Shown piece by piece: positions 1 to 10,571 of a DNA stretch of 64,000 nt (position 1 is its first letter; each line of letters begins with the position of its first letter). This DNA is from Mesobacillus subterraneus (GTDB lineage: Bacteria; Bacillota; Bacilli; Bacillales; Cytobacillaceae): NCBI RefSeq assembly GCF_020524355.2, contig NZ_CP129019.1, forward strand, positions 372,001 to 436,000, read 5' to 3'. A program made the translations under genes and the position numbers. Below the pieces are notes generated by a model. It saw only the letters and a program-made list of their open reading frames with translations, ran no database searches and was not told the DNA's origin.

Positions 1-300
1 GTCTTCTTTCAATTCTGTCGGGAATGCGAAGATGCCCGGTTTGATATTAAGCTTTGGCCTAAGTACTGCCTTTAAAACAGCTACATTCGAAAGAACCAGT
101 TCCAAATTAAAAATATAAATCAAGTTCAGCACGGCGACTACCCTCAGTATGTAGAAGCGGGAAGTGAAGAACCGCCTGAAAATATAAATGATGAGCAGGC
201 CGAAGAAATACCCGACAAAAAAGGAGGCCGGGGAGTAGGATGTCTTAAGGAACATCCAGACAAAGGCCAGTATAAAATTCAGCAAGATTTGAAAAGCCAT
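1..300 (-). CDS. mrpE: Na+/H+ antiporter subunit E (partial)
   Basis: Start codon at 300 on the minus strand; the gene runs off the left edge after 100 codons. The visible protein begins MAFQILLNFILAFVWMFLK and has hydrophobic segments followed by a cytoplasmic-looking stretch, as in MrpE/MnhE subunits of the multi-subunit Mrp cation/proton antiporter. It lies 6 bp downstream of mrpD and is the fifth gene of the mrpA-B-C-D-E order. MrpE is a membrane accessory subunit needed for complex assembly and activity in B. subtilis (family knowledge). mrpF and mrpG are expected beyond the edge. Confidence 0.93.
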   Translation of the reverse strand, partial: MAFQILLNFILAFVWMFLKTSYSPASFFVGYFFGLLIIYIFRRFFTSRFYILRVVAVLNLIYIFNLELVLSNVAVLKAVLRPKLNIKPGIFAFPTELKED

Positions 301-306
301 AGCTCA

Positions 307-1788
307 TCACTCCTTCAAAACAGCATTGATGTAGATTTCCGGATTGGCAAGCGTTTCGGCGGCTGTTGAAATTACCGGATAAATAGCCTCAGTTCCGAAG
401 CCGTATAACACAGCGAACACAGTCAGAATTGCAGGGGCAACAAGCAGCCATTTTACAGGTGCCTGATCTTCATTCTTATAGGCTCTTGGCGTGCCCCAGA
501 AGCCTCTGATAAAAATCCTCATCACTGAAAACAGAACAAGCAAGCTCGACATCAGTACAACGAAAGCACCAATATAGTTTTCAGTTTCAAATCCAGAGCG
601 CACAACCATCAATTTGCCTGCAAAACCGCTAAGCGGCGGAATACCGGCAAGTGCAGCAGTAGCAATGAAGAACGTCCATCCAAGAGCAGGGTATCGATTA
701 ATCAGACCGCTGATTTTATCAAGGTCGCTCGTTCCGGTAATCACGATGATTATCCCAATCAACAGGAACAGAGTCGCCTTGATGTTCATGTCGTGGATCA
801 GGTAAAAGACCGATCCAGTGAGCGATTCAGGTGTCAGGACTGATACCCCAAATAAGATGACCCCGACCGCAACGATAATGTTATAGATAATGATTTTCTT
901 GATATCAGTATAAGCCAGTGCCCCGATGACCCCAGCAATGATCGTCATGACTGAGAGGATTTGCAACAATTGATGGGTGTAGCCGACATCATGGTAAAAG
1001 AACAAAGTATAGGTTCTTGTGATCGAGTATACGCCAACCTTTGTCAGCAGTGCTCCGAACAGTGCCATTACTGGAGCTGGCGGTGCATAATACGACCCTG
1101 GCAGCCAGAAATAAAGCGGGAAAATCGCGCCTTTCAGCCCGAATACAATCAAGAACAATACGGCGATGACCGTAATGATTCCGGCATTCCCAATTTCACT
1201 GAGTCTGACGGAGATATGTGCCATATTCAGCGTCCCTACCACTGAATACAAATAGGCAACAGCGATAACGAATAAGGCGGACGAAATAACGTTCACGAGT
1301 ATGTATTTAATCGATTCGCGTAGCTGGATTTTCGTCCCGCCCAACACAATCAATACATATGATGACATCAGCATCACTTCAAAAAATACAAACAAGTTGA
1401 AAATATCGCCCGTCGTAAAGGCTCCGTTAACCCCGACAACCAAGAAGTTGACGACAGGATAATAAAAGAATCTTTCGCGAGCTTCCCCTATGGATTTGAA
1501 GGAGTAAAACAAGGCAGCAAAAGCGATGATGCTTGTCGTCAATACAAGCAGGGCTGAAAACATATCCGAGACAAGCGTGATGCCGTATGGTGCTTCCCAA
1601 TTACTGAGATCCATCGTCAGGATGCCATTCCGATAAACATGGTTTGCCAGCATGAAGGAAGCAATAATTGTTAACAGTCCGCTTATCGCTGAAATCCATC
1701 GCTGGGCTATGATGTTTTTAGTGAAAAAAATAAGTACTACCCCTGTAATCAGAGGAATCAAGATGGGTAATATGATTAGATTATTCAT
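307..1788 (-). CDS. mrpD: Na+/H+ antiporter subunit D
   Basis: 493 residues, the usual MrpD length. A polytopic membrane protein of the NADH dehydrogenase ND2/ND4/ND5 proton-translocating family, with the conserved core around the [17 protein letters not shown] segment (about residue 220) that carries the key lysine. It is part of the Mrp complex, which exports Na+ in exchange for H+ and supports alkali and salt tolerance and, in B. subtilis, sporulation. The start overlaps the mrpC stop by 8 bp, indicating translational coupling within the operon. Confidence 0.96.
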   Translation of the reverse strand: MNNLIILPILIPLITGVVLIFFTKNIIAQRWISAISGLLTIIASFMLANHVYRNGILTMDLSNWEAPYGITLVSDMFSALLVLTTSIIAFAALFYSFKSIGEARERFFYYPVVNFLVVGVNGAFTTGDIFNLFVFFEVMLMSSYVLIVLGGTKIQLRESIKYILVNVISSALFVIAVAYLYSVVGTLNMAHISVRLSEIGNAGIITVIAVLFLIVFGLKGAIFPLYFWLPGSYYAPPAPVMALFGALLTKVGVYSITRTYTLFFYHDVGYTHQLLQILSVMTIIAGVIGALAYTDIKKIIIYNIIVAVGVILFGVSVLTPESLTGSVFYLIHDMNIKATLFLLIGIIIVITGTSDLDKISGLINRYPALGWTFFIATAALAGIPPLSGFAGKLMVVRSGFETENYIGAFVVLMSSLLVLFSVMRIFIRGFWGTPRAYKNEDQAPVKWLLVAPAILTVFAVLYGFGTEAIYPVISTAAETLANPEIYINAVLKE

Positions 1789-2122
1789 GTCCTTCCTTTC
1801 CTCTCAAGCGTTCCATATTATCGGTTCCTAGTTCCTGGTAGGCACGGTAGGCCACAACCAGGAAGAATGCTGTAACACCAAAGCTGATAACGATCGCTGT
1901 CAGGATCAGTGCCTGTGGCAGCGGGTCGGCATAGGAAGGTGCATTTTCTCCCAATAGCGGGGCCGCCCCTCTTTTTAAGCCTCCCATTGTCAGCAGGAGA
2001 AGGTGGGCACCGTGACTTAACAGCCCTGTCCCGATAATGATCCTGAGCAAGCTTTTTGAAAGCATGAGGTAAGTGGCTGTCATAAATAAAATTCCAATTA
2101 GAAAAGCCATTAAGATTTCCAT
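1781..2122 (-). CDS. mrpC: Na+/H+ antiporter subunit C
   Basis: 113 residues with three predicted membrane segments, similar to NuoK and typical of MrpC. The ATG overlaps the mrpB TAA by one base (TAATG) and its own stop overlaps mrpD by 8 bp, so translation of the operon is tightly coupled. It works as a membrane subunit of the Mrp antiporter. Confidence 0.95.
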   Translation of the reverse strand: MEILMAFLIGILFMTATYLMLSKSLLRIIIGTGLLSHGAHLLLLTMGGLKRGAAPLLGENAPSYADPLPQALILTAIVISFGVTAFFLVVAYRAYQELGTDNMERLRGKEGHE

Positions 2123-2544
2123 TATTCGCTCTCTCCAATCGTTTGAATAATGGTCATTGTAACACCAATGACGACAAGAAAGACCCCTGTATCAAACAAA
2201 ACCGCTGTATGCAAAGATGTCTTGCCGAGGAGCGGCAAATAAGCGTAAGTATATGCATGCGTCAGGAACGGCTTATTGAAAAATAACGCACCAGCACCTG
2301 TTCCAATCGCAATGAGCAGACCGACAGCGACAACTTTTATATAATCAAACGGCAAAATCATTTTGACTGTTTTGATATCGAATGCTAATAAAAGCAATAC
2401 AATCGCTCCAGAGGTCATCAATCCGCCGATGAATCCACCGCCCGGATAGTAGTGGCATGCGAAAAACAGGTGGATCGAAAACAGGATGATGACGAATAGG
2501 ACGAACTTTGTAACAGTCTGGAGGATGACATCATTTGTTTTCAT
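2122..2544 (-). CDS. mrpB: Na+/H+ antiporter subunit B
   Basis: 140 residues, four hydrophobic segments, with the [16 protein letters not shown] motif (about residues 28-43) characteristic of MrpB/MnhB. The start overlaps the mrpA stop by 14 bp. A membrane subunit of the Mrp antiporter; length and motif agree with the family. Confidence 0.96.
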   Translation of the reverse strand: MKTNDVILQTVTKFVLFVIILFSIHLFFACHYYPGGGFIGGLMTSGAIVLLLLAFDIKTVKMILPFDYIKVVAVGLLIAIGTGAGALFFNKPFLTHAYTYAYLPLLGKTSLHTAVLFDTGVFLVVIGVTMTIIQTIGESE

Positions 2545-4948
2545 CCAATTCTCTCCCCCTTGTCAGCCGAAGCTTGATCATCGCAAAAATACCAAGGGCA
2601 GCGATACCAAGAACGGCAATCTCAAACATTGTATCGAAGCCGCGGAAATCAACGAGGATTACGTTGACCATATTTTCACCGCCAGCTTTTTTGTAAGTAT
2701 TTTCAACATAGTACTCTGAAATGGAACTAAACTCCTTATTGCTGTGAGCAGATAAAGCAATCATCGTTACAATTGCCCCTACGCCAATCGAAATCAGCGC
2801 GTTTGTAGCCCTGAAGCGTATTCTCTCCTCATTTCTCCTGATTTGTGGCAGATGGTAAAACGCTAGCAGGAACAGAGCAACAGATACTGTTTCAATGACC
2901 AGCTGTGTCAGTGCCAGGTCAGGCGCTCTGAACAGGACGAAGAACAGTGCTACCGTATAGCCAACAGCGCCAAGCAGGATGATCGAAGTCAGTCTTGATT
3001 TGGCAAACAGAATGCTAATCGCTGAAACGGCTATGATCAACACAAGCATAACTTCAAAAAAGCGGATTGGTGCAACATTGCTCAAATCCAGTTTGAATGC
3101 GTTTTTGAAAACGAGTGTCGAAGCAAGGGCCAAAATAAAGAATGAAAAGATATAAACGAGATAGGTCCTGATGAACCCGGTCATGTAAGACTTCGTAATA
3201 TTTCTTGACGTTAGCTCTAGAAGTTCCAAACCGCGGTCATAAAAACGATTCAGCGCCAGACGCTCAGGGAATTTGCGATAAACCCCGGTCCATTTAGGCA
3301 TGAACTTGTAGAGCAAAATTCCAATCGTGACAACACCGATTGTCATGAACAATTCAGCTGTTGGCCCGTGCCAGTGAGAAATATGAACATCGAATCCTTC
3401 GCCGTTTCCGAGCAATGAAGGAAGTATCGACCCCATAGCAGGCGAAATGATGCTATGGGACAGCACATTCGGGAAAATACCGAAAATGATGACAAGTGAT
3501 GCAAGGATCACCGGTGAAATCAGCATTCCGATTGGTGCTTCGTGTGGTGTCTTTTCCAGTTTCTCAGGCTGGTACTTGCCCATAAAAGTCTTGAATACAT
3601 ACATCATGCTGTACAGGAATGTGAAAACACTTGCAGTCCAGGCAATGATCGGGAACAGGATGCCCCATGTATCCATATTGAAAATATCCATTTCCGCTAC
3701 ACGCAGCATGCCGGTGAAGAACATTTCTTTACTCAGGAAACCGTTGAACGGAGGAATTCCGGCCATCGAGAATGTTCCAATGATTGCTAGCGTGAACGTG
3801 ATTGGCATGAAATTCATTAAACCGCCAAGCTTACGAATATCCCTTGTCCCCGTTTCATGGTCAATGATCCCGGTCACCATGAACAAACTACCCTTGAATG
3901 TGGCATGGTTGACCAAATGGAAGACTGCGGCAGTGACAGCGACAATATAATAGCCGTCTTCAATCGTGCCGTAATGAAGTGCTGCAGCACCAGCCCCAAG
4001 AAGTGACATGATCATCCCCAGCTGGCTGACAGTTGAGAAAGCGAGGATCGCTTTTAGATCGGTTTGTTTTACCGCTGAGAATGAACCCCAGAATAATGTG
4101 ACAACCCCAACTCCTGCTACGAGCCAAACCCATGTACCTGAATGGGCGAAAACTGGTGTCATACGGGCAACAAGGTAAATACCCGCTTTAACCATCGTCG
4201 CAGAGTGCAGGTACGCACTGACAGGCGTAGGTGCTTCCATCGCGTCTGGAAGCCAGATGTGGAATGGAAACTGAGCCGATTTTGTAAAAGCCCCAAGCAA
4301 GAATAAAATCAATGTCGCAGTGAATAAAGGATGGTTGACAACTTCATTGGACATTTGGATTGTTTCAGTAATGCTGAAGGTTCCTGTGATGATATAGAGC
4401 ATCAGGATTCCACCAAGCATGGATAATCCCCCGAAAACAGTGATCAGCATGGACTTTTGAGCACCATAGCGGGAACGCTCGCGATGGTTCCAATATCCAA
4501 TTAGCAAGAAGGATGAAAAACTGGTCAATTCCCAGAAGGTATAGAGAACAATCAGGTTATCTGATAAAACCACTCCGAGCATCGCGCCCATGAACAAAAG
4601 CAAGTAGACATAGAAAGTATTCAGCTTTTCCTTGTCCGGATTTAAATAATAAATTGAATACAGCACAACCAAAGCGCCGATTCCGGTGATCAGCAGGGCG
4701 AATAATAGCCCAAGACCGTCAACTTTTAACGTGAAATTAATCCCAAGAGAAGAAATCCAAGCAACACTTTCCATAACGGTGCCGCCATGGCTGGTCGTAC
4801 TGATGAATTGCAGGAAATAAGCAAACAGCACGGCAGGCAGCGGCAAAAGGAACCAGCCTGTATGGATGTTGTTGAAATACTTATGTAAAAATGGAATTAA
4901 TATCGCGAGTAAAAGCGGTGATAAAACTGCAAGGTGAAGTAAAGACAA
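2531..4948 (-). CDS. mrpA: Na+/H+ antiporter subunit A
   Basis: 805 residues, the usual MrpA length (about 800). The N-terminal two thirds resemble NuoL/ND5 with many membrane helices, including the conserved HSATMVKAGIYLVAR segment (about residues 246-260); the C-terminal part is the MrpA-specific MbhD/MbhE-like extension. TTG start at 4948, preceded by a strong AAGGAGG 9 bases upstream. First gene of the minus-strand operon mrpA-B-C-D-E. The family forms the ion- and proton-conducting core of the antiporter. Confidence 0.96.
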   Translation of the reverse strand: MSLLHLAVLSPLLLAILIPFLHKYFNNIHTGWFLLPLPAVLFAYFLQFISTTSHGGTVMESVAWISSLGINFTLKVDGLGLLFALLITGIGALVVLYSIYYLNPDKEKLNTFYVYLLLFMGAMLGVVLSDNLIVLYTFWELTSFSSFLLIGYWNHRERSRYGAQKSMLITVFGGLSMLGGILMLYIITGTFSITETIQMSNEVVNHPLFTATLILFLLGAFTKSAQFPFHIWLPDAMEAPTPVSAYLHSATMVKAGIYLVARMTPVFAHSGTWVWLVAGVGVVTLFWGSFSAVKQTDLKAILAFSTVSQLGMIMSLLGAGAAALHYGTIEDGYYIVAVTAAVFHLVNHATFKGSLFMVTGIIDHETGTRDIRKLGGLMNFMPITFTLAIIGTFSMAGIPPFNGFLSKEMFFTGMLRVAEMDIFNMDTWGILFPIIAWTASVFTFLYSMMYVFKTFMGKYQPEKLEKTPHEAPIGMLISPVILASLVIIFGIFPNVLSHSIISPAMGSILPSLLGNGEGFDVHISHWHGPTAELFMTIGVVTIGILLYKFMPKWTGVYRKFPERLALNRFYDRGLELLELTSRNITKSYMTGFIRTYLVYIFSFFILALASTLVFKNAFKLDLSNVAPIRFFEVMLVLIIAVSAISILFAKSRLTSIILLGAVGYTVALFFVLFRAPDLALTQLVIETVSVALFLLAFYHLPQIRRNEERIRFRATNALISIGVGAIVTMIALSAHSNKEFSSISEYYVENTYKKAGGENMVNVILVDFRGFDTMFEIAVLGIAALGIFAMIKLRLTRGRELDENK

Positions 4949-5039
4949 GTGATAATTCCTCCTTATTTAATTCCAAATTCATGGCTTAACATTATATTTT
5001 TTGCCAATTTAACCAAGTTCATGCCTCCAACCCACTGAT

Positions 5040-5160
5040 GTGAAAATTATATCGTAAAAAAGGTGGCGATGCATGTCATCGACCTTGATGAATCAAGGTT
5101 TTTCCAAACCATTGAATAAATCTGTCATTCTTTTTGCATACTAACAGTGAATAGGGGGGA
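5040..5160 (+). other. structured intergenic segment upstream of the 67-aa gene
   Basis: Contains two adjacent inverted repeats: GGTGGCGATG pairing imperfectly with CATCGACC near 5061-5083, and CCTTGAT/ATCAAGG at 5092-5107 followed by TTTTT. The second looks like a small terminator on the plus strand, yet no plus-strand gene lies upstream, so it may attenuate or end a short transcript. Function not known. Confidence 0.3.
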
Positions 5161-5166
5161 TAAGCC

Positions 5167-5370
5167 ATGGACCGAAAGCTGACTGTATGCATTGGGATAT
5201 TCCTTAGTTTATTTTCAGGGTTCATGTTTCTCGATAACAGGAATGACAAAGAGTTGTCAAAACCAGGACCTGGAGTGCTGAAGGTTCAGCAGTCAGAGTT
5301 GGACGAGGTTGAAACTGCCACATATGTACCATTCGGTTCAAGAGAATACGTCCGGATTGTGCCGCAATAA
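5167..5370 (+). CDS. small hypothetical membrane-anchored protein
   Basis: 67 residues: a hydrophobic N-terminal helix (about residues 7-24, KLTVCIGIFLSLFSGFMFL) then a short hydrophilic tail ending in VRIVPQ. ATG preceded by GGGGGG at good spacing, and followed by a terminator, so it looks like a real monocistronic gene. I do not recognise the family. It is probably membrane-anchored with the tail outside the cell, or secreted. Confidence 0.6.
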   Translation: MDRKLTVCIGIFLSLFSGFMFLDNRNDKELSKPGPGVLKVQQSELDEVETATYVPFGSREYVRIVPQ

Positions 5371-5420
5371 CACCAACCTTTTTATACGGACGAGCTCCAT
5401 AAAGGTTTCAAAAAAATTAA

Positions 5421-5449
5421 AGTTCCTGCAAAGGGGCTTTTTTCTTTTT
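5421..5449 (+). terminator. rho-independent terminator
   Basis: Short stem AGTTCC/GGGGCT (two G-U pairs) with a TGCAAA loop, followed by TTTTTTCTTTTT. It ends the 67-aa gene. Confidence 0.6.
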
Positions 5450-5516
5450 GTTGCTGGTATTGAAAAATTCTTTCATAATATTTAGTAGGAAATGAAAGAA
5501 TTGAGTGAAGTATCAT

Positions 5517-6074
5517 ATGAGGAACCCATATTTAACAAGCTACTTTCCGCTGCTGTCCATCATTATTTTTAGTTTGTCCCTATCCGTTCGTACGGAAACA
5601 GAATTGATCTCCATCCTGAAAAATGCCGGAATCTATGATGGAATGCTTGAATTCTTTTCTGATACCGGGATTAAATTATCCTTACTGATTTTACTCGTGG
5701 TAGTGTATTTCATGGTGTTCGCAGCCATGAAGCTGCTTGCAGATACCATAAACGAGGTCAGTCTCTTGTTTTTCTCGAAGGACCATGATGGGGAGAGTCT
5801 GTATTTAATTCGCCATGGCGCTACGATTTATTTTGTCGGCAGCGTAATATCCTTGCTCAGCTTCTATAGCTTTATTGGTATCATGACCATTTTCACTGTT
5901 ACAACATTGGTATATTTCATATATTTTGTTTATAAAATCAGCGCCAAACTCACCATGACCGGTTTGATCGGAATCGTGTTCTTCCAGGTCATTCTCTGGA
6001 GTACGCTCGTCCTTGGCATCATATATCTCGCGGTAAAAGTGTATAACAGCCTGATTGCAAGCTTGCCGATTTAA
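5517..6074 (+). CDS. yufK: YufK-like membrane protein (DUF5366)
   Basis: About 185 residues with five or so membrane segments and no enzymatic motif. Similarity to B. subtilis YufK is inferred from the N-terminal pattern (NPYLTSYFPLL) and from position between pbpD and the mrp operon, as in B. subtilis. Two starts are possible: GTG at 5505 and ATG at 5517. I prefer ATG because GAGTGAAG lies about 6 bases upstream and homologues begin M-(K/R)-N-x-YLT. Function unknown. Confidence 0.72.
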   Translation: MRNPYLTSYFPLLSIIIFSLSLSVRTETELISILKNAGIYDGMLEFFSDTGIKLSLLILLVVVYFMVFAAMKLLADTINEVSLLFFSKDHDGESLYLIRHGATIYFVGSVISLLSFYSFIGIMTIFTVTTLVYFIYFVYKISAKLTMTGLIGIVFFQVILWSTLVLGIIYLAVKVYNSLIASLPI

Positions 6075-6140
6075 GGACCAACCAGTTTATCATTCTAAAG
6101 CCAGTCCATTTTTTTATTGTCACTCAGAGTGACAAGTGGT

Positions 6141-6411
6141 GATGACGGACAGAATTGGGCGGGAAGAAGGAAAAAGTGTCCGTCATTGTGGTGATGACGG
6201 ACAGAAATGGGCGAGAAGAAGGAAAAAGTGTCCGTCATACTGGTGATGACGGACAGAATTGGGCGAGAAGAAGGAAAAAATGTCCGTCATCATGGTGATG
6301 ACGGACAGAATTGGGCGGGAAGAAGGAAAAAGTGTCCGTCATAGTGGTGATGACGGACAGAAATGGGCGAGAAGCAAGGGAAAGTGTCCGTCATAGTGGT
6401 GATGACGGCAA
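6141..6411. repeat. tandem array, 52-bp period (GATGACGGACA ... TGTCCGTCAT)
   Basis: GATGACGG begins at 6141, 6193, 6245, 6297, 6349 and 6401, an exact 52-bp step; the last copy is truncated. Each unit carries an inverted repeat, ATGACGGACA and TGTCCGTCAT, around a purine-rich centre (GGGCGRGAAGAAGGAAAAA), so each unit could fold as a hairpin. The array lies between convergent yufK and pbpD. Short open frames through it reflect the repeat and are not genes. Confidence 0.9.
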
Positions 6412-6422
6412 AAATAACTAGG

Positions 6423-6457
6423 GCCGGGCGGAACTTCTGCCCGGTCTATTTTTTTAA
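6423..6457. terminator. bidirectional terminator
   Basis: Stem CCGGGC/GCCCGG at 6424-6429 and 6439-6444, followed by TCTATTTTTTT on the plus strand. It overlaps the pbpD stop codon and can end transcripts arriving from either side. Confidence 0.75.
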
Positions 6458-8335
6458 GATGTCTTTCCAAATCAATAGATGTGGCGACTGATGATTGATT
6501 TTTTCCATGCTCTCTGGTTTGTCTTTGCCGACCCACACGCCTGCAGTCATTGAACCGTTGAAGCCGATGAACCAGAAATCCTTAAAATCATTTGTCGTTC
6601 CGGTCTTTCCGCCAGCGTCCAGACCGGCACCCGCCACTTTTCGTGCCGTTCCTGAAGTTACCGTCTTTTGCAGGAGGATTCTGACTTTTGCTGCGGTGCT
6701 TGGATTCCAAACCTGGAGAGGATCTTCATTCCACTGATAAAGTACCTCTCCTGTAAAACCGGTAACCTTGGAGATTGCCCTTGGCTTCAGGAAAATCCCT
6801 TTATTGCTGAAAACCGTATATGCTGATGTCATTTCTAGCGGGCTCATTCCAGTTGTGAATCCACCGACTGCCGATGCGAGAACGTGATCTTGCTTTGTGA
6901 TTTTTCCAAATTGAAATGCTTTAAGGTCTCCGAACGCTTCGTCTACGCCAACCTGCTGTAAAATTCTCACTGCAGGTGTGTTGTAGGAGTTCGTGAACGC
7001 CCTTTCAAGTGAAACCATTCCATAAGTGGAACCGCCGTAGTTTTTGGGACAATATCCTTTTACGCAAAGCGGGCCTGCGTTTATTTGAGAATCCTGGTTT
7101 GCATCAAATCTTTCAAAGTACGGGGCATAGACAAGCAATGGCTTTACGGCTGAGCCTGGCTGACGAAAAGCCTGGTATGCGCGATTGAAGTCTCCACTCT
7201 GATAACCTTTTCCTCCTGACATAGCGACTATCTGGCCAGTTTCATGGTTGATGACTGTAGCAGCTCCCTGGATCTCTGCGTCTGGCAGATGCTTTGAGAC
7301 TGCCTGGACTGCCCGTTTTTGCATGTTAATATCAAGATTTGTATGTAGGGTCACCCCTGAACGAAGCAGCTCCACTATCCTTGCGCTTAAATCATCAGGG
7401 TTATCGAGATTTTCCTGTTCGGAAATCAATTCTCTCAGTTCATGTAAGACATAGGAAGAATAATCCGGATATGAATTTTTCCTTGAATCGACTGTCAGAA
7501 TAATCGGTTCCTTTTTGACCTTGTTAGCAGCTTCTGGTTTGATTTTTCCATGTTGAGCCATCTGGTCAATCAGCCGTTCCTGTCGCTTCTTTGTTCGTTC
7601 AAAATGTTTAATCGGGTCATAGTAGGATGGATTATTTGGAATTGCAGCGAGAAAAGCCTGTTCTGCTTCTGTTAATTTTGCAGGCGTTTTTTTAAAATAA
7701 TAATCAGCGGCAGCTTTGATTCCATAAGCACTATTGTGAAAATATATCGCATTCAAATACTGCTCGAGAATTTCTGCCTTTGAAAAAGACTTCTCCAGCT
7801 GGTAAGCATAAAGAACTTCGCTCAGCTTACGATTATATGATTTGTGATGGTTTAAGTATTGATTCCGAGCCAGCTGCTGGGTAATGGTGCTCGCGCCCTG
7901 TTCAATGTCATCGGAATGAATGTTGATAGCGAATGCACGGCCAATCGCCGGAAGGTCAAAGCCAGGATGCTTTTCAAAATTACGATCTTCGGAAACAATG
8001 AACACATTTTTTATAAAATCAGGGATTTCATGCCCTGCAGCATAGCTCCTGTTCATCGGTCGATAAATTTCGGTAATGACCTCGCCGTTATTGGCAAGGA
8101 TTAAACTGGTTTGAGAAAGCTTCGTCTCGGTAAGATCGATCTTTTCATCAAGCGTAGCACTGAAGCTTGCGACATTGCCTGCTTCGGTGAAAGTTAGCAT
8201 GACAATAGCGATAAACGCTGGGATCAATAGTAAAATCAAAAGATAGCCTGTTGTAATTCTCACGGTAATTCCTTTCTGCGTCAGATGGATTTTATTGCTC
8301 ATCCTATTATCGGAACGAATGAGCTGATTTTTCAC
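6446..8335 (-). CDS. pbpD: class A penicillin-binding protein (PBP4)
   Basis: 629 residues, close to B. subtilis PBP4 (PbpD). N-terminal membrane anchor (about residues 25-50), then a GT51 glycosyltransferase domain with catalytic Glu116 in [12 protein letters not shown] and the [13 protein letters not shown] motif (146-158). The transpeptidase domain has Ser395-x-x-Lys398 (RQPGSAVKP), Ser450-Tyr-Asn452 and Lys577-Thr-Gly. It polymerises and crosslinks peptidoglycan outside the membrane. GTG start at 8335; an ATG at 8302 is an alternative. The neighbours kapD and yufK match the B. subtilis location, which supports the symbol. Confidence 0.9.
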   Translation of the reverse strand: MKNQLIRSDNRMSNKIHLTQKGITVRITTGYLLILLLIPAFIAIVMLTFTEAGNVASFSATLDEKIDLTETKLSQTSLILANNGEVITEIYRPMNRSYAAGHEIPDFIKNVFIVSEDRNFEKHPGFDLPAIGRAFAINIHSDDIEQGASTITQQLARNQYLNHHKSYNRKLSEVLYAYQLEKSFSKAEILEQYLNAIYFHNSAYGIKAAADYYFKKTPAKLTEAEQAFLAAIPNNPSYYDPIKHFERTKKRQERLIDQMAQHGKIKPEAANKVKKEPIILTVDSRKNSYPDYSSYVLHELRELISEQENLDNPDDLSARIVELLRSGVTLHTNLDINMQKRAVQAVSKHLPDAEIQGAATVINHETGQIVAMSGGKGYQSGDFNRAYQAFRQPGSAVKPLLVYAPYFERFDANQDSQINAGPLCVKGYCPKNYGGSTYGMVSLERAFTNSYNTPAVRILQQVGVDEAFGDLKAFQFGKITKQDHVLASAVGGFTTGMSPLEMTSAYTVFSNKGIFLKPRAISKVTGFTGEVLYQWNEDPLQVWNPSTAAKVRILLQKTVTSGTARKVAGAGLDAGGKTGTTNDFKDFWFIGFNGSMTAGVWVGKDKPESMEKINHQSPHLLIWKDILKK

Positions 8336-8494
8336 TTCTTTTTCCGATACCCCTTCCGCATAAAAAAATGCTAAGCATAAATTGCAGAAAATTTAAAAAT
8401 TTACGAAGAAACGTGATATAATAGAAAAAATAATCGATCGAAAAGCATATACTGGTTACATACAACTACTGGCTTTTCAGAAAGTTGGGGAAGC

Positions 8495-9118
8495 ATGAGC
8501 GAAAAAGAAAGGACAACATTATTTATTGATTTTGAGTTTACGATGCCTGACCGCAACAGCAGGAGAAGAGGCTTTTACCCGGAAATCATTGAAGCTGGCG
8601 CAGTTCTTGTTGAGAACGGCAAGATTGTTGAACAATTTTCGTCTTATGTAAGGCCGATGCGATTTCCGATTTTGACAGAACGCTGCCGTTCATTCCTGAA
8701 CATTTCTCAAGAGCAGGTGAATTCAGGTATCACGTTCAAGGCTTTGGTAGATAAGCTTAAATCGATGGGCGGAAACAAGAATTGCCAGATTGTCACTTGG
8801 GGCAATATGGACATGAAGGTATTACAGCAAAATTGCCAACAGGCTTCAGTAGCTTTTCCGCTGCCAGGAAAGCAAATTGATTTGTCAATGGAGTATAAGC
8901 GCTTCTTCGGCGACCAGAATCAGACGGGTCTATGGAAGGCGGTACAGGAGTATGGCAGGGAAGGAACTGGAAAACATCACCGCGCACTGGATGATGCTTT
9001 GACGACATACCATATTTATAAGCTCGTCGAAAAAGACAAACAATATCTTCAAAAACCAGAACCAGCAACAATTGGAGATATGGTCGATTTTTCTAAACTG
9101 CTCAATAAATTCGCATAA
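8495..9118 (+). CDS. kapD: 3'-5' exonuclease KapD, KinA-pathway inhibitor
   Basis: 207 residues forming one DEDDh (DnaQ/ERI-1-like) exonuclease domain. Asp12 and Glu14 sit in FIDFEFT, with a second Asp in NMDMKV (about 107) and the HHRALDDALTT motif near 160-170. B. subtilis KapD overexpression inhibits the KinA pathway to sporulation; exonuclease activity is inferred from the fold and more recent KapD work on mRNA ends. Preceded by GGGGAAGC. Divergent from pbpD as in B. subtilis, convergent with kapB. Confidence 0.92.
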   Translation: MSEKERTTLFIDFEFTMPDRNSRRRGFYPEIIEAGAVLVENGKIVEQFSSYVRPMRFPILTERCRSFLNISQEQVNSGITFKALVDKLKSMGGNKNCQIVTWGNMDMKVLQQNCQQASVAFPLPGKQIDLSMEYKRFFGDQNQTGLWKAVQEYGREGTGKHHRALDDALTTYHIYKLVEKDKQYLQKPEPATIGDMVDFSKLLNKFA

Positions 9119-9152
9119 AAAAGCCAGATTGGATTAGACAATCTGGCTTTTT
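9117..9152. terminator. bidirectional terminator between kapD and kapB
   Basis: AAGCCAGATTG/CAATCTGGCTT at 9121-9131 and 9139-9149 with A and T tracts on both sides. Confidence 0.9.
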
Positions 9153-9159
9153 GCGTATG

Positions 9160-9540
9160 TTATTTAAAATAATCTTTCTCCAAAGCCTCAAGGTTTTTTA
9201 AGCTTTGCTGCGCCCAGGCAGAATCGTCGCCTTGTAGTTCAGCACGAAGCTTAATTGTAGCTTCTTTTAATGACTGTGTGTATTCAGGGATATCCCCATC
9301 AAATGGCTTGACCATTTTTTCCGGGATGTTTGCTTGTTCGCGGTAGGAAAGTGCTTTTCTTTCATGGAAAAAGCCAACTTCTGCATTCTTTGGATTATGG
9401 AGGTCGCCCTGCATTGGATGTTTTGAGACAGCCAATACTCGGACAAGATAGTGCTGTGGTCTGCGTTCCGTAATTTCACCTATGTATTTGCCGGTCTTAT
9501 AAATACCGGTTACCTGATCGCCGATGTTCAATTCAGCCAT
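9160..9540 (-). CDS. kapB: kinase-associated protein KapB
   Basis: 126 residues from the ATG at 9540, which has GAAAGGAGC 7-8 bases upstream; an upstream extension to 9591 lacks such a site. The protein has the KapB-like beta-barrel sequence (NIGDQVTGIYKTGKYIGEI). In B. subtilis kapB follows kinB and is needed for signalling by the sporulation kinase KinB. Here kinB is not next to it, so KapB is separated from its usual partner. Confidence 0.88.
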   Translation of the reverse strand: MAELNIGDQVTGIYKTGKYIGEITERRPQHYLVRVLAVSKHPMQGDLHNPKNAEVGFFHERKALSYREQANIPEKMVKPFDGDIPEYTQSLKEATIKLRAELQGDDSAWAQQSLKNLEALEKDYFK

Positions 9541-9613
9541 GTTGAAGCTCCTTTCGGGTTCAAGATATTTTCTTACTGAATAAGAAAGCATAATTTTTTT
9601 GCACTTAGATTAG

Positions 9614-9771
9614 TATCTAGCTTCAGCGCCTAGCCCCTCGAGACGCATGTCTAGCTGCGGCTCCTAACTCCTCTAGTCGCTTCGGTCCTGCCAATGAAGT
9701 CAAAGAACGACTTCACTGTCAGGCCCTCCAGCGCTTGTCGGGGCTAACCAAGGCGCTTGCGCTTTTCTTAT
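9614..9771. repeat. palindromic intergenic element (123-bp family), copy A
   Basis: Contains AGCGCCTAGCCCCTCGA near the left end and GGGGCTAACCAAGGCGCT near the right end as imperfect inverted repeats. The internal arms are TGAAGTC and GACTTCA around AAAGAAC. Compared with the copy near 21,000 it has an insertion of about 30 bp after CCCCTCGAG. Related copies lie at 21,003-21,131 and 46,950-47,318. It sits immediately upstream of the peptidyl-prolyl isomerase gene. Confidence 0.85.
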
Positions 9772-9842
9772 ATTATAGCAAAAAAGACAGATGCAAAACA
9801 TTTTGGAATCGTTTAAAGTGTCTAATAGGAGGGATACATACA

Positions 9843-10571
9843 ATGACTAAAAAAATATTCGCGATTTTATTTGCAATGATGGTTGTACTTGCAGGATGCG
9901 GCACGGCTGATGAGAAGCAGGAAGCAGACGAGCAGAAGGAAGAAACAACGAATGCTGGACAACCTGGCCAAGCCGAGGAGGATCTTGATTACCCTCAAGC
10001 GACAGCTGAAGTCCAGGATAATGAAAGGCTTGTGGAAATGGTCACTTCGATGGGAACAGTTAAAATCAAGCTTTTCCCAGAACAGGCTCCAAAGGCAGTA
10101 GAGAATTTTATTAAGCACAGCGAAGATGGATACTATGAAGGCATCATCTTCCACCGTGTCATTGATGGGTTCATGATCCAGGGCGGTGATCCTAATGGAA
10201 CTGGAATGGGCGGCGAAAGCATTTACGACGGTCCGTTTGAAGACGAATTTTCAAAAGAGCTTTTCAACATCCGCGGTGCATTGTCGATGGCCAACTCAGG
10301 GCCAAACACGAATGGAAGCCAGTTTTTTATCGTCCAGAATAAAGAGCTGGATGCTAGTTTGCCAGAAAAGATGAAGCAGGCAGGCTATCCGGAAGAAGTG
10401 CTAAAGATGTATGAAAACGGCGGGACGCCTCATCTTGATGGCAGACATACCGTCTTCGGACAAGTGGTTGAGGGAATGGATGTAGTGGACAAAATTGCTG
10501 CAACTCCAACAGCGGCTGGGGACAAGCCGGAGAAAGATGTCGTCATCGAAAAAATCAATGTATTGAAGTAG
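9843..10571 (+). CDS. cyclophilin-type peptidyl-prolyl isomerase lipoprotein
   Basis: 242 residues. A lipoprotein signal peptide ends in VVLAGCG (Cys at about 19), followed by an acidic linker and a cyclophilin domain with [26 protein letters not shown] and [10 protein letters not shown]. It should catalyse proline isomerisation of exported proteins at the outer face of the membrane. I start at ATG 9843, which has GGAGG upstream; the open frame reaching 9735 is only read-through of the repeat element. No operon partner is obvious. Confidence 0.9.
   Translation: MTKKIFAILFAMMVVLAGCGTADEKQEADEQKEETTNAGQPGQAEEDLDYPQATAEVQDNERLVEMVTSMGTVKIKLFPEQAPKAVENFIKHSEDGYYEGIIFHRVIDGFMIQGGDPNGTGMGGESIYDGPFEDEFSKELFNIRGALSMANSGPNTNGSQFFIVQNKELDASLPEKMKQAGYPEEVLKMYENGGTPHLDGRHTVFGQVVEGMDVVDKIAATPTAAGDKPEKDVVIEKINVLK

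Noticed and set aside
9735..9842. Longer N-terminus for the isomerase lipoprotein
   Set aside because: The extension is the palindromic element; ATG 9843 has the ribosome site and begins a proper lipoprotein signal.
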